Source of the DNA: an uncultured Bacteroidia bacterium
Lineage (GTDB): Bacteria; Bacteroidota; Bacteroidia; Bacteroidales; Prolixibacteraceae
NCBI GenBank assembly: GCA_903907075.1
Contig: CAIVMQ010000009.1
Span: forward strand, 53,797 to 117,796
DNA length: 64,000 nt
Direction of reading: 5' to 3'
Shown: piece by piece, positions 38,662 through 47,312 of the stretch
Layout of the letters: every line of letters begins with the position of its first letter
How positions within the stretch are numbered: position 1 is the stretch's first letter
Translations under genes and position numbers: made by a program
Notes under the pieces: generated by a model
What the model was told of the DNA's origin: nothing
The model's database searches: none
What the model saw: the letters and a program-made list of their open reading frames with translations, nothing else

Positions 38662-39612
38662 TTAGAATCTCACAAGCAATGCCCCTGCAGAATAGCCCCC
38701 ACCAAATACGGTAATTCCCACTAAGGAATCACTAGGTATTGCATCAATATTCTGGGAGAGGCAGATCCCCGTACTTGCGCACCCGGTATTACCCAGTTGC
38801 TCAATATTGGTAAACACCTTTTTAGGCTGAATATTTAGCTGCTTAATAAGGTTGGCAATAATTCGGTGATTCGCCTGGTGTGGAATAATAAAATCGAGGT
38901 CATCAACCGTGAGACTGCAATTGTTGAGTGTTGTTTCAAGAGCTACACGCATAAAATTACAGGCGTGCATAAAAACATCCCTTCCATCTGGCATTATAAG
39001 ACCCCCTTCTGTAGGGCGCAGATAAACAGCTTCTGTCCCTTTTCCGATATGACCCAGCCCACGGGTAAAGATATTGAGTATTTCGCCCGGTTTTGAGCCT
39101 ATAGCTTCATCCGAAATAAAAAGTGCAGTTGCACCGTCCCCCCATAGGTGACCACTCTTCTCGCAGGTGTCATCACTGTACATTGAATTATGCTCTGAGG
39201 CAATAACCAGTGCGCGAGTAGCTTTCCCAATTGCAAAATAGCCTTCCACGATCTCGAGTGCATTTACCAATGATGAGCAAGCAGAAGAAATATAAATTAC
39301 CTGAGCTTCAGGAATACCAAATTCTCGTTGTACAGTGTGGCCAATAGTGGCAACTGTGTCGTATGGAGTATAGGAGGCTCCGATAATTAAATCAACCTCT
39401 TTGATATCGAAAGGCAATGATTTAAGGGCGCGGGATACAGCCTCAACAGCCATCGTATTGGCATTCTCGTCAGGGGCCGCTTTCGAACGGGTACGTATTC
39501 CTGTCCTATCAAAGATCCATTCATCGTCTAATCCATTTAGATCTTTAAAATGTTGATTAGGAACACGGAGTTCAGGGACGTAATGCGATATGGTATTGAT
39601 AAACATTCTCAT
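38662..39612 (-). CDS. beta-ketoacyl-ACP synthase III (FabH-like)
   Basis: A 316-residue thiolase-fold condensing enzyme with the KAS III triad: C112 in YISSACSSLVNALE, H245 in IIPHQANHRI and N275 in EQLGNTGCAS. It would condense an acyl-CoA starter with malonyl-ACP. It is not beside plsX/rpmF as housekeeping fabH usually is; instead it follows a tetR gene by 20 bases and is followed by a Tat TIM-barrel gene. A starter-specialised or inducible paralogue is therefore possible. It may equally be the cell's main fabH; only a genome-wide count would tell. Confidence 0.85.
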   Translation of the reverse strand: MRMFINTISHYVPELRVPNQHFKDLNGLDDEWIFDRTGIRTRSKAAPDENANTMAVEAVSRALKSLPFDIKEVDLIIGASYTPYDTVATIGHTVQREFGIPEAQVIYISSACSSLVNALEIVEGYFAIGKATRALVIASEHNSMYSDDTCEKSGHLWGDGATALFISDEAIGSKPGEILNIFTRGLGHIGKGTEAVYLRPTEGGLIMPDGRDVFMHACNFMRVALETTLNNCSLTVDDLDFIIPHQANHRIIANLIKQLNIQPKKVFTNIEQLGNTGCASTGICLSQNIDAIPSDSLVGITVFGGGYSAGALLVRF

Positions 39613-39632
39613 AATTAAAAGTCTTTTTTATG

Positions 39633-40211
39633 TTAAGCCGAAGCTTTAATTCCTTGAAGCAGAATTTTCTGCCACAGCTCTAATGTTTCGCGACTTGGCT
39701 TTCCGAAGTTGTCAAGAATAAACTGTGTTTCTAGTCCTTTTAGAGTTGTTAAGGCCAAAAGTGCAGTGGTATGATAATTTTCTAATGAAAATAATCCCAA
39801 TTGGGTTCCTTGTTCAAAGATTAAAGCAAGGCATTCTTTTTCATGCAAATCAATAACCCTTCTATAGTGTTCAATTTTTTCACTCCTGGCAAGAAACTCA
39901 GTTCGTAAGAGTCTATCTTTTCGGATTAAGTTCTCCACAGCCTTCATATGGGTGCCCATAAATCTGGCAAGTTTTTTGTCGGGTGCAATTTTCAATTGGG
40001 TGACTTTGGTGAGCGCTTTTAGAATTTTGTCAACCTCATTTTGAATCACTTCATGATAAAGTTCATCCCGAGTTTTAAAGTAAGTGTAGATTGTTCTTCT
40101 GCCAAAACCAGAAGCTTTAGCAACATGCTCCATCGTAGTATTACTTTGCCCTCTAATGGCAAATACTAATCTGGCTACGCTAAGAATCGTATGACGGGTA
40201 GTATCTCTCAA
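39633..40211 (-). CDS. TetR/AcrR-family transcriptional regulator
   Basis: A 192-residue regulator with the TetR N-terminal HTH (about 5-50): HTILSVARLVFAIRG, TTMEHVAKASGFGRRTIYTYFKTRDELYHEVI. The C-terminal ligand domain is all-helical and unassigned. It is the first gene of a unit with the fabH-like gene 20 bases downstream, and a palindrome lies over its promoter, so it probably represses itself and fabH until an acyl or other ligand binds. Confidence 0.88.
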   Translation of the reverse strand: MRDTTRHTILSVARLVFAIRGQSNTTMEHVAKASGFGRRTIYTYFKTRDELYHEVIQNEVDKILKALTKVTQLKIAPDKKLARFMGTHMKAVENLIRKDRLLRTEFLARSEKIEHYRRVIDLHEKECLALIFEQGTQLGLFSLENYHTTALLALTTLKGLETQFILDNFGKPSRETLELWQKILLQGIKASA

Positions 40212-40222
40212 AATAATTTTTC

Positions 40223-40249
40223 TTGCACAAAAATAGTTTACATGTGCAA
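40223..40249. promoter_or_regulatory. candidate TetR operator
   Basis: Perfect 7-bp arms TTGCACA and TGTGCAA separated by 13 bases, located 12 bases upstream of the tetR start. Size, symmetry and position fit a TetR-family operator for autoregulation. Confidence 0.55.
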
Positions 40250-40254
40250 AAATA
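40228..40254 (-). promoter_or_regulatory. two identical -7 boxes upstream of tetR
   Basis: On the minus strand TATTTTTG occurs at 40247-40254 and again at 40228-40235, 19 bases apart, each overlapping one arm of the palindrome. Either could serve the tetR-fabH unit, and binding at the palindrome would block both. Confidence 0.45.
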
Positions 40255-40390
40255 ATTCTTTTATTTAACGGCCGACGGATTTTATAGATTGTTAACTTTT
40301 GGCGTGCTATTCTGAATATGTTAGATCAGATCAAACCAAAATAGTGTTAAAATGAATATTCAGAAGGAGTTGTATCGATTTGTTGGACCG

Positions 40391-40936
40391 TTATTCTTGC
40401 ACAAGAATTTGATTCCACCAGCTTTTGTCCTTCCATTCTGCGGTTATCCCTGAGTTGAATTTAACTTGATCAAAACGGAATAGGAAAAGAGCTAAGTCGT
40501 CTGTGGATGCCTCTGCATAGCCCGTCTTAGTTTCGTGAACCCGAACAGCATGGAGTTTCACATTGCGCTCTCCATTAGTTAACAAAGCATTGGAGATAAT
40601 TTGGTTAATAACGGCATATAGAAGCAGTGCATACCCTTCGGCAGATGGGGAGACTGGAATCTCCACTACCCGAGCATTGATACAATAAATTGCATCTTTT
40701 ACCTCTTGCGCCTCTTGATCCCACAATGTGAAAGCATGATCAAAACTATGAATGAATTCGGCTACATTATGGAGTAAAACAAAATCCATCACCATAAAAC
40801 CGTTATCCAGATGATCGGACTTTAGAAAAACCTCGACCTCATAGGAGTGGCCATGTATGTTTTCGCGGCAACGCGGGGAAGTACAGTTGCGTACAATATG
40901 GGCCCCTTCGAACCGGAATTTTTTTCTAATGATCAT
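40391..40936 (-). CDS. 6-carboxytetrahydropterin synthase QueD-like (PTPS family)
   Basis: A 181-residue enzyme of the 6-pyruvoyl-tetrahydropterin synthase family, which makes 6-carboxytetrahydropterin for queuosine/7-deazaguanine synthesis or a related pterin. The zinc His residues are H13 (FEGAH), H28 and H30 (IHGHSYEVEV), with a candidate catalytic Cys at C23. There are four residues between that Cys and HGH, where E. coli QueD has three. DNGFMVMDF and SPSAEGYA are further family blocks. Single gene with its own -7 box; no queC or queE is nearby, so the exact pterin product is uncertain. Confidence 0.8.
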   Translation of the reverse strand: MIIRKKFRFEGAHIVRNCTSPRCRENIHGHSYEVEVFLKSDHLDNGFMVMDFVLLHNVAEFIHSFDHAFTLWDQEAQEVKDAIYCINARVVEIPVSPSAEGYALLLYAVINQIISNALLTNGERNVKLHAVRVHETKTGYAEASTDDLALFLFRFDQVKFNSGITAEWKDKSWWNQILVQE

Positions 40937-40955
40937 CCTATAAAATATTTAGCCA

Positions 40956-40963
40956 CAAAAGTA
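40956..40963 (-). promoter_or_regulatory. putative -7 box of the queD-like gene
   Basis: The minus strand reads TACTTTTG, a match to TAnnTTTG, ending 19 bases before the ATG at 40936. Confidence 0.45.
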
Positions 40964-41157
40964 GAAAAGATAAGTTACAAATAGATTATCCGTACTATAA
41001 ATAGCAGAAAGAATGCTATGAATAAAAAACCAGAAAGAATTTAAAATGGTAATTATCAATTACTACGTGCGGATTTCATTAAGCATATAAGCTATCACAA
41101 CCGAACAAAGAGGCACTAAAAGTATAGGATTTCTTTTGCTAAAAAAATAGTTAAACC

Positions 41158-43107
41158 TTAGTTAGAATCCACGACCAAGTGATTTTGAACCATCCGATTA
41201 TTAAACTGCTGAACTACTGCTTTAAATAGAAGCTGTTTTTCATCGGAACTTGTTTTTAACAACAGATTTTCGAGCAAAAATGGATCTTTCTTACGATTAT
41301 AAATAGCGGTCAACTCATTGTCTGTAAAATAATAAGCAAGATCACCAGAAAGAAACTGGTATGAATTTTCAATATAGTTGATTACAAATCTCGGCGACAG
41401 AGGGTTAAAGAGATTATTACCAAATGCGACATAGGGCTTTGGATAGTTCAGATAGCCCAATACTGTTGGCATAATATCGATCTGTTGAGCTAACGACTCA
41501 TCTTTCCCGATCAGACTTCCATCGCCTTTGAAAAAGATTAATGGAGCCGCAAAATAATTAACCAACGTTTTATACTCTTTAAAATAGGCCTCTGAGCAGT
41601 GATCTGAGGTTATTACAAAGAGGGTATTTTTATACCAAGGCATCTTGGAAGCTTTATCGAAAAACTCTTTTAGAGCATGATCGGTATAACGGATGCATTT
41701 CTGAAGTGGAATATGCTCCTCGGGATACTCAGCCACATATTTTTCGGGAACCTTAAAGGGGTGATGAGACGAGACGGAGAATATCGTTGTAAAGAACGGT
41801 TCCTTCATCTGGTTCATCTGATTAGCGAAGAATTGGAAGAATGGCTCATCCCATATCCCCCAGATACCATCAAAGCCATTATCATCACCAAATTCATCCT
41901 TTCCAACATACCGGTCAAATCCTGCAATCTTAGCAAAGGCATCAAACCCCATAGAGCCATTGGGTGCACCATGAAAAAAGGCAGTCTGATATCCCTCCTT
42001 CCCTAATATTCCAGCAAGGCTATTGATCCGGTTGCCCGAGCGCTCGGAGATCACATAAGGGACAACTAATGCCGGAATACTTGCGGTAACCGATGGGATG
42101 GCATCGATCGATTTACGGCCATTGGCGAAAGCATTTGTAAATACATAACTCTTGCTTATCAGAGAATCTATAAATGGAGTGTACCCCTTATAATTTCCGT
42201 TATCGAGATCTTTATTTAAAGAACCTATAAATTCCCGGCTAAAACTCTCAAGGATAATTACAACCACATTATCATGTTTCAGCGGTTCAATAGGTTGTGG
42301 AATACGCACCGGTGTGTATATTTTATCTAACTCATCTTCAGAATTAAAATAATGTCTTATTTCAAATGCTTTATTGCCAATAGTCTTTAGGATACAGAAT
42401 GGGGTATTCTGCACCAATGACATCTCTTCTGTCGAATTAACATATTTACCGGCGTTATTAAGACTAATAGGTCTGGTACTCTCCATATAACCACCACGCA
42501 TACCAATTACACTAAAACCCGACACCAAAATCAAACCCACGAAAGACGATACAATATATTTCAATCTTCCTCCAGTTTTTATAACTGGGGTAGGAGTAAA
42601 TAATGAATAAAGACGTGCAAGCAAAAATAATGTGATTAGCCATATTAATGCAATGTACCAGAAGTCGTAAAAGAACCGGAAAATAAGTCTGAAATTACCC
42701 GCATCATTACTTACAATATCAAACGTGCTGGCAGTGGTTCTTTTCAGTATAAAAGGGTAGTAAATTATATCGATATAATTAAATGCCAATCCAACACTGT
42801 TAATACACATATACACCCATTTGAGTGTTCGTTGATAGCGTTCTCCAAACTTAAAGGGGAAAGGGAGGAGAAACAATAAGAAATATATTGCATTTAAGAA
42901 TAGAATAGCGCTAGTGTCAAACATAACACCTCCGCGCATAATGCGGAGAAAAGAGGAGATATCGACATTTGGGAACATCGATTTATTAAACACAAAAAAG
43001 AGTATCCGCCCTAAAGAATAGAGCAGCATAAGGAGAACGAACCGGTAAACCAGTACCAGATACTCATTAAGAGGATACTTCGTTTTCCAACTGCGAAATA
43101 GATTCAT
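41158..43107 (-). CDS. LTA-synthase-family phosphoglycerol/phosphoethanolamine transferase-like protein
   Basis: About 649 residues: five N-terminal membrane segments (about 15-210) and a periplasmic sulfatase-fold domain (about 275-600). The LtaS-like active site is recognisable: IILESFSREFIG, the nucleophile region NGRKSIDAIPS (Ser in place of the LtaS Thr), SVSSHHPFKVP and FVITSDHC. In Gram-negative Bacteroidota such enzymes probably decorate envelope glycans or lipids with a phospho-group; the true donor and acceptor are unknown. The frame is open from a TTG at 43131, but a -7 promoter box covers that codon, so ATG 43107 is preferred. Confidence 0.82.
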   Translation of the reverse strand: MNLFRSWKTKYPLNEYLVLVYRFVLLMLLYSLGRILFFVFNKSMFPNVDISSFLRIMRGGVMFDTSAILFLNAIYFLLFLLPFPFKFGERYQRTLKWVYMCINSVGLAFNYIDIIYYPFILKRTTASTFDIVSNDAGNFRLIFRFFYDFWYIALIWLITLFLLARLYSLFTPTPVIKTGGRLKYIVSSFVGLILVSGFSVIGMRGGYMESTRPISLNNAGKYVNSTEEMSLVQNTPFCILKTIGNKAFEIRHYFNSEDELDKIYTPVRIPQPIEPLKHDNVVVIILESFSREFIGSLNKDLDNGNYKGYTPFIDSLISKSYVFTNAFANGRKSIDAIPSVTASIPALVVPYVISERSGNRINSLAGILGKEGYQTAFFHGAPNGSMGFDAFAKIAGFDRYVGKDEFGDDNGFDGIWGIWDEPFFQFFANQMNQMKEPFFTTIFSVSSHHPFKVPEKYVAEYPEEHIPLQKCIRYTDHALKEFFDKASKMPWYKNTLFVITSDHCSEAYFKEYKTLVNYFAAPLIFFKGDGSLIGKDESLAQQIDIMPTVLGYLNYPKPYVAFGNNLFNPLSPRFVINYIENSYQFLSGDLAYYFTDNELTAIYNRKKDPFLLENLLLKTSSDEKQLLFKAVVQQFNNRMVQNHLVVDSN

Positions 43108-43128
43108 TTTTTGGATCAATGGTATGTG

Positions 43129-43136
43129 CAAAATTA
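43129..43136 (-). promoter_or_regulatory. putative -7 box of the LTA-synthase-like gene
   Basis: The minus strand reads TAATTTTG followed by CACA, ending 21 bases before ATG 43107 and overlapping the upstream TTG of the longest open frame. This argues for the downstream start. Confidence 0.5.
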
Positions 43137-43150
43137 ACCCTTATAATGAT

Positions 43151-43180
43151 AAAAAAAACCGCCCCAATGTAGGAGCGGTT
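43151..43180 (-). terminator. Rho-independent terminator after pckG
   Basis: On the minus strand AACCGCTCC pairs with GGGGCGGTT across a 6-base loop and runs into eight Ts. It lies 24 bases beyond the PEPCK stop codon. Confidence 0.8.
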
Positions 43181-43204
43181 ATTTTATATTGCGATTATTT
43201 AAAC

Positions 43205-44995
43205 TTACTTTTCAAAGCGAGCTTCGATGGCAACAATCTGTTTTGCAAGTTCTTCAGGAAGACGTGATCCAAAGGTAGCATATTGTTCTCTAACCAGATC
43301 AAGTTCATCTTTCCACTGATTCTTATCTACAGCAAGTAACTCAGCCATATTTTCCTCAACACCTTGAAGTCCTGAGGTATTGATTGATCCCACTTGTGGA
43401 ACATACCCAATAGCAGTTTCTACAGCTGAGGCTTTACCTTCAACACGTTCGAAAACCCATTGTAATACGCGGATGTTATCTCCATATCCCGGCCATAAGA
43501 ATTTCCCATCGGCACTTTTACGGAACCAGTTGACATTGAAAATTTTCGGAAGCATAGCCTTATCAGGAGCTACATTTCCAATGTTGACCCAATGGCCAAA
43601 ATAGTCACCCATATTGTAACCACAAAATGGCAACATTGCAAATGGATCACGGCGTACTCCTGCTTTTAATCCAATAGCAGCTGCAGTAACTTCAGAGCCT
43701 ACAATTGAACCCATAAAAACACCATGGTTCCAATCAAACGACTGGTAAACTAATGGCACTGTTCCGGGACGACGTCCGCCAAAGAGGATTGCCGAAATTG
43801 GAACTCCTGCCGGGTTTTCCCAATCCTTGTCAATCGCAGGGCATTGGAATGCCGGAGCACTAAAACGGGCGTTTGGATGAGCGGCCGGTTTTCCACTGGC
43901 TGCATCATAAACTTCGTTTGTCCAGGTGATCGTTCCAGCAGGAGCATCGTAACCAATACCTTCCCACCAGACATCATTATCAGGAGTAAGACCCGTATTT
44001 GTAAAGATGGTATTTGCCCTTGCAGAAAGCATTGCATTTGGATTAGTATCCATAGAGGTAAACGGAGCTACACCAAAGAAACCAGCTTCAGGGTTAATGG
44101 CATATAGCTGACCATCGGCACCGAATTTCATCCATGCGATATCGTCACCTACAGTTTCAACTTTCCATCCCGGTATATTGGGCACAAGCATTGCTAGGTT
44201 TGTTTTCCCGCATGCACTTGGGAATGCAGCAGCAATATATTTCTTAACCCCTTGTGGACTTGTGATTCCCATTACAAGCATATGCTCAGCAAGCCATCCT
44301 TGTTTCTTTGCCATAATAGAGGCGATCCGAAGGGCAAAACTCTTCTTTCCAAGTAAGGCATTACCTCCATAACCACTACCATAAGAGATAATCTCATTGG
44401 TTTCCGGGAAATGGGTAATATATTTTTTCTCAATTGGAGCACAAGGCCATTTTGAATCCTTTTGACCAGCCTCAAGAGGTGAACCAACTGAATGAATACA
44501 AGGGACAAATTCGCCATTACCCAGAACATCCAGAACAGCCTTGCCCATACGGGTCATAACTTTCATGTTTACAACAACATAAGGAGAATCTGTAAGTTCG
44601 ATGCCGATATGAGCAATATCAGAACCTAAAGGACCCATACTAAATGGAATCACATACATAGTCCGACCTTTCATCGATCCTTTGAATAACCCTTTTAAGA
44701 TCGCTTTCATCTCAACAGGATCAGCCCAATTATTGGTAGGACCTGCATCAACCTCTTTGGCAGAACAGATATATGTCCTATTCTCAACACGAGCGACATC
44801 ACTTGGGTCTGACTGGAAATAATAGCTCCCCGGACGTTTCTTCTCATCGAGCTTAACGGCCATGCCGGTTCCTACCATTTCAGTGAGAAGACGTGTATTC
44901 TCCTCTTCTGTACCATCACACCAATAAACGTTTTCAGGCTCACATAATACAGCCCATTCGTTAACCCAATTAATTAATTTTTGATTACTAGTCAT
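43205..44995 (-). CDS. pckG: phosphoenolpyruvate carboxykinase (GTP)
   Basis: Interconverts oxaloacetate and PEP with GTP/GDP, linking the TCA branch to gluconeogenesis or, in anaerobes, fixing CO2 in the reverse direction. At 596 residues it is the GTP-type length, with kinase-1 motif [13 protein letters not shown] (258-270), the substrate block [20 protein letters not shown] (205-224) and [14 protein letters not shown]. Bacteroides species commonly use the unrelated ATP-type enzyme, so GTP-type PEPCK is a mild taxonomic clue. Followed by a strong terminator. Confidence 0.95.
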   Translation of the reverse strand: MTSNQKLINWVNEWAVLCEPENVYWCDGTEEENTRLLTEMVGTGMAVKLDEKKRPGSYYFQSDPSDVARVENRTYICSAKEVDAGPTNNWADPVEMKAILKGLFKGSMKGRTMYVIPFSMGPLGSDIAHIGIELTDSPYVVVNMKVMTRMGKAVLDVLGNGEFVPCIHSVGSPLEAGQKDSKWPCAPIEKKYITHFPETNEIISYGSGYGGNALLGKKSFALRIASIMAKKQGWLAEHMLVMGITSPQGVKKYIAAAFPSACGKTNLAMLVPNIPGWKVETVGDDIAWMKFGADGQLYAINPEAGFFGVAPFTSMDTNPNAMLSARANTIFTNTGLTPDNDVWWEGIGYDAPAGTITWTNEVYDAASGKPAAHPNARFSAPAFQCPAIDKDWENPAGVPISAILFGGRRPGTVPLVYQSFDWNHGVFMGSIVGSEVTAAAIGLKAGVRRDPFAMLPFCGYNMGDYFGHWVNIGNVAPDKAMLPKIFNVNWFRKSADGKFLWPGYGDNIRVLQWVFERVEGKASAVETAIGYVPQVGSINTSGLQGVEENMAELLAVDKNQWKDELDLVREQYATFGSRLPEELAKQIVAIEARFEK

Positions 44996-45052
44996 ATAAC
45001 TTTTGTATTAAAGATTAATTGTAAAAAGTTCAAATAACCTTTGTTCGATAAT

Positions 45053-46348
45053 TTAGTTTTGATTCTTAAACTCAGCGCAAGCCAAGTAGATATTCTCTAC
45101 CAATGCCGGGATCTTAGATTCCGGAACAGCCGAGAAGGCTAACCTGATTAAGTTGCCAAAGACGATAACCCCGGTACTGTAATTTTCGAGTAATAGCTTT
45201 CGGATAGCCTCAGCTTTTAACGTATTATTCAATTCGATACACATAAAATATCCGGAGTTAAATGGAAGAGCATTAAAATACTCGGAATACTTCGTATCAG
45301 AAAGGGCTTTGATAATAGCCTGATATCTTGCATTAAGCGTGTCGTATTTCTCCTTTTTATCCGCTTCATATTGAGGAGAAAAATAAGCACTATATAATAA
45401 CGATTGAGAAAGATTACTCACATTCGAAATATTACCCCTTACCGCACCTGCAGTTTTATTCTCCATTGCATCATAAAGCTCAGCAGTTCCATTTTTTATA
45501 CCGTAGGTAATAAATCCAACTCTGAAGCCCCAAACGTAATCTTCCTTCGTAGGACCGTCCAATTTTACGGCAAGTACTTTTTCGCTTAATGTAGACAACT
45601 GATTGAAAATCGATTCGGTGTAAACACCTTGTTCGTAGACTAACCCAAAATAGGCGTCATCAATAATTGCAACAATATTTTTACCCTTATCAGCTTGTTT
45701 CTGAATTGCATTTACAATAAGCCCGATTTCAGAAATAAGGGGGGTGTATCCTGTAGGATTATTAGGGAAATTCAACATCAAAACGATCTTTCCCTTGATC
45801 GAATCCAATGTGTCAGAGAAGCCATCTACATTAAACCCGCCATTCTTAAACAATGGGAAGGTAACAACCTTACCTTTGAAAGCATTTTCGAATATCAAGG
45901 AGTAATTCTCCCAAAATAGATCCGGAATAATAACTGTATCACCCTCATCAACAAACATATAACTAGCAATACTTATCCCATGAGTTAAGCCACTCGTTAC
46001 GATGGGAATACTTATAGGAGTACTACCCAGCGAGGGGTTTTTTCGATAAATAGACTCTTTCCAATAATCGCGCAACTCTTTCTTTCCAAAACTCGGAGCA
46101 TAAGGGTAAACCGATCCTAAGGGCAAGTTAATCAGTTTATCAAACTCAGAGAGGTGCATTGAAGATCCATCGTCTTCAATAGCCTCGCCAATGGTTGCAT
46201 TTATATTTTTCCCTTTGGCTTGGGCCGATTGTGATAAAATTCCGAGCTTTGGGAAAAAGATGTTTTTCCCTCGCTCACTCAATACTTCCAGAACATTCGT
46301 ATTCAGCTTTTGAATGGCCTCGTTTAGGTCAGTTGCTTGTTTATCCAT
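45053..46348 (-). CDS. class I/II PLP-dependent aminotransferase (aromatic/aspartate type)
   Basis: A 431-residue fold-type I aminotransferase. Visible features are the cofactor-binding TSGLTHGISIA, the LNFPNNPTGYTP motif (about 200-211), the Asp/Tyr pair in AIIDDAYFGLVY, the Schiff-base Lys region LAVKLDGPTKEDYVWGFRVGF and the C-terminal Arg in IRLAFSAVPES. Sequence style is closest to tyrosine/aromatic aminotransferases; the amino donor is not certain. Upstream on the same strand lies a decayed XRE-cupin regulator that may once have controlled it. Confidence 0.85.
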   Translation of the reverse strand: MDKQATDLNEAIQKLNTNVLEVLSERGKNIFFPKLGILSQSAQAKGKNINATIGEAIEDDGSSMHLSEFDKLINLPLGSVYPYAPSFGKKELRDYWKESIYRKNPSLGSTPISIPIVTSGLTHGISIASYMFVDEGDTVIIPDLFWENYSLIFENAFKGKVVTFPLFKNGGFNVDGFSDTLDSIKGKIVLMLNFPNNPTGYTPLISEIGLIVNAIQKQADKGKNIVAIIDDAYFGLVYEQGVYTESIFNQLSTLSEKVLAVKLDGPTKEDYVWGFRVGFITYGIKNGTAELYDAMENKTAGAVRGNISNVSNLSQSLLYSAYFSPQYEADKKEKYDTLNARYQAIIKALSDTKYSEYFNALPFNSGYFMCIELNNTLKAEAIRKLLLENYSTGVIVFGNLIRLAFSAVPESKIPALVENIYLACAEFKNQN

Positions 46349-46381
46349 TAAGTGTCGTTTTATTTAATTGATGCTTAACTA

Positions 46382-46389
46382 CAAAGTTA
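46382..46389 (-). promoter_or_regulatory. putative -7 box of the aminotransferase gene
   Basis: The minus strand reads TAACTTTG, matching TAnnTTTG, 33 bases before the ATG at 46348. Confidence 0.4.
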
Positions 46390-46465
46390 TTAATTTATAC
46401 TAAATATGATCATATACGTAGCTGGACAGGTCAAAAATTAACAATGAATTGACATTTACTCAGAC

Positions 46466-47033
46466 TTAACCTGCACTGAGCCATCTATTAGGCGGTGTAA
46501 CCACTTACAGCATCTTTGCCAACGAATTAGGTATATTTTTTAATGCATGCGGAATCTTTGAATTAAAATAGTAATTATCCCCCATTTCAATATATATTGA
46601 TTGTGAATTATCTAACGTAACCATAAGCTTCCCTTCCAGCACATAAATAAAATCTTGTCCAAGATGGGGATACATGATCTCCGAGGCGTCTAATTTCTTT
46701 ATAAACTTTAGCATGTAAGGTTCCATTTGCTTGCTATTTTCATGGTGAGACAAAAGGAACAGACTTGTTCCACTCGAATTAACTTTTACAAAGTTAATAT
46801 CACCAGAATTAATGAATGAATTTTTCGTTAACGACTCGTGTTCACCAATTAGCTCACCTACAGAATAATACAAACTGTTGGTAATAGAATTTAAGGTAAC
46901 TGCAGATAGAAAAGCTTGTGAATTTTCGATTTGCTATAATGCACTGGCACTTATCCCGACCTTTTTGGAAAGATCACTTAAAAGCTAGTTGAACATCTCT
47001 CTTTTTCGCCTAATTCTTTCTATCAATAAACTT
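46466..47033 (-). pseudogene. decayed XRE-HTH/cupin transcriptional regulator
   Basis: A conceptual read-through on the minus strand gives an HTH of the XRE type (LSDLSKKVGISASAL, then a TAG at 46934-46936, then QIENSQAF), a linker (LNSITNSLYYSVGELIGEHE), and a cupin domain (HLGQDFIYVLEGKLMVTLDN). The C-terminal strand VVTPPNRW lies beyond a TAA at 46505-46507. At the N-terminus, IERIRRKRE sits in a different frame from LSDLSKK, implying a frameshift as well. The longest surviving open piece is the 122-residue cupin part (46505-46873). With several lesions this is a real pseudogene, not one sequencing error. Intact relatives often sense small ligands through the cupin. Confidence 0.75.
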
Positions 47034-47243
47034 ATTTAAAGAACTCTGCAAATTCAGTTTTCCTTGCTCGAATAAAAGCATTAAAATATAATCCAATTAA
47101 TTTAAATCCCATAGGCTTACTGAATTAAGTACGGCTTAACGTTTATCATTTGGGATTCACTAATCGGGATGGATTAGATTGAAAACAGATCAGAAGATAG
47201 ACTGGTAATCAAATCTAATATTGGTTGTGTATCATACTTTCAC
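47034..47243. other. non-coding gap between the XRE-cupin remnant and xerD
   Basis: About 210 AT-rich bases with no open frame, repeat or hairpin that I can support; the xerD terminator begins at its right end. Confidence 0.5.
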
Positions 47244-47280
47244 AAAAAATGGGGCAACAACTATTCAGTTATTGCCCCAT
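47244..47280 (-). terminator. Rho-independent terminator after xerD
   Basis: On the minus strand ATGGGGCAATAACT pairs with AGTTGTTGCCCCAT (14 bp, one G-T pair, 4-base loop), followed by a run of Ts. It lies 33 bases after the xerD stop. Confidence 0.85.
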
Positions 47281-47312
47281 CCAATTCAGTGAATTAATAT
47301 CATCAAAAAAAC

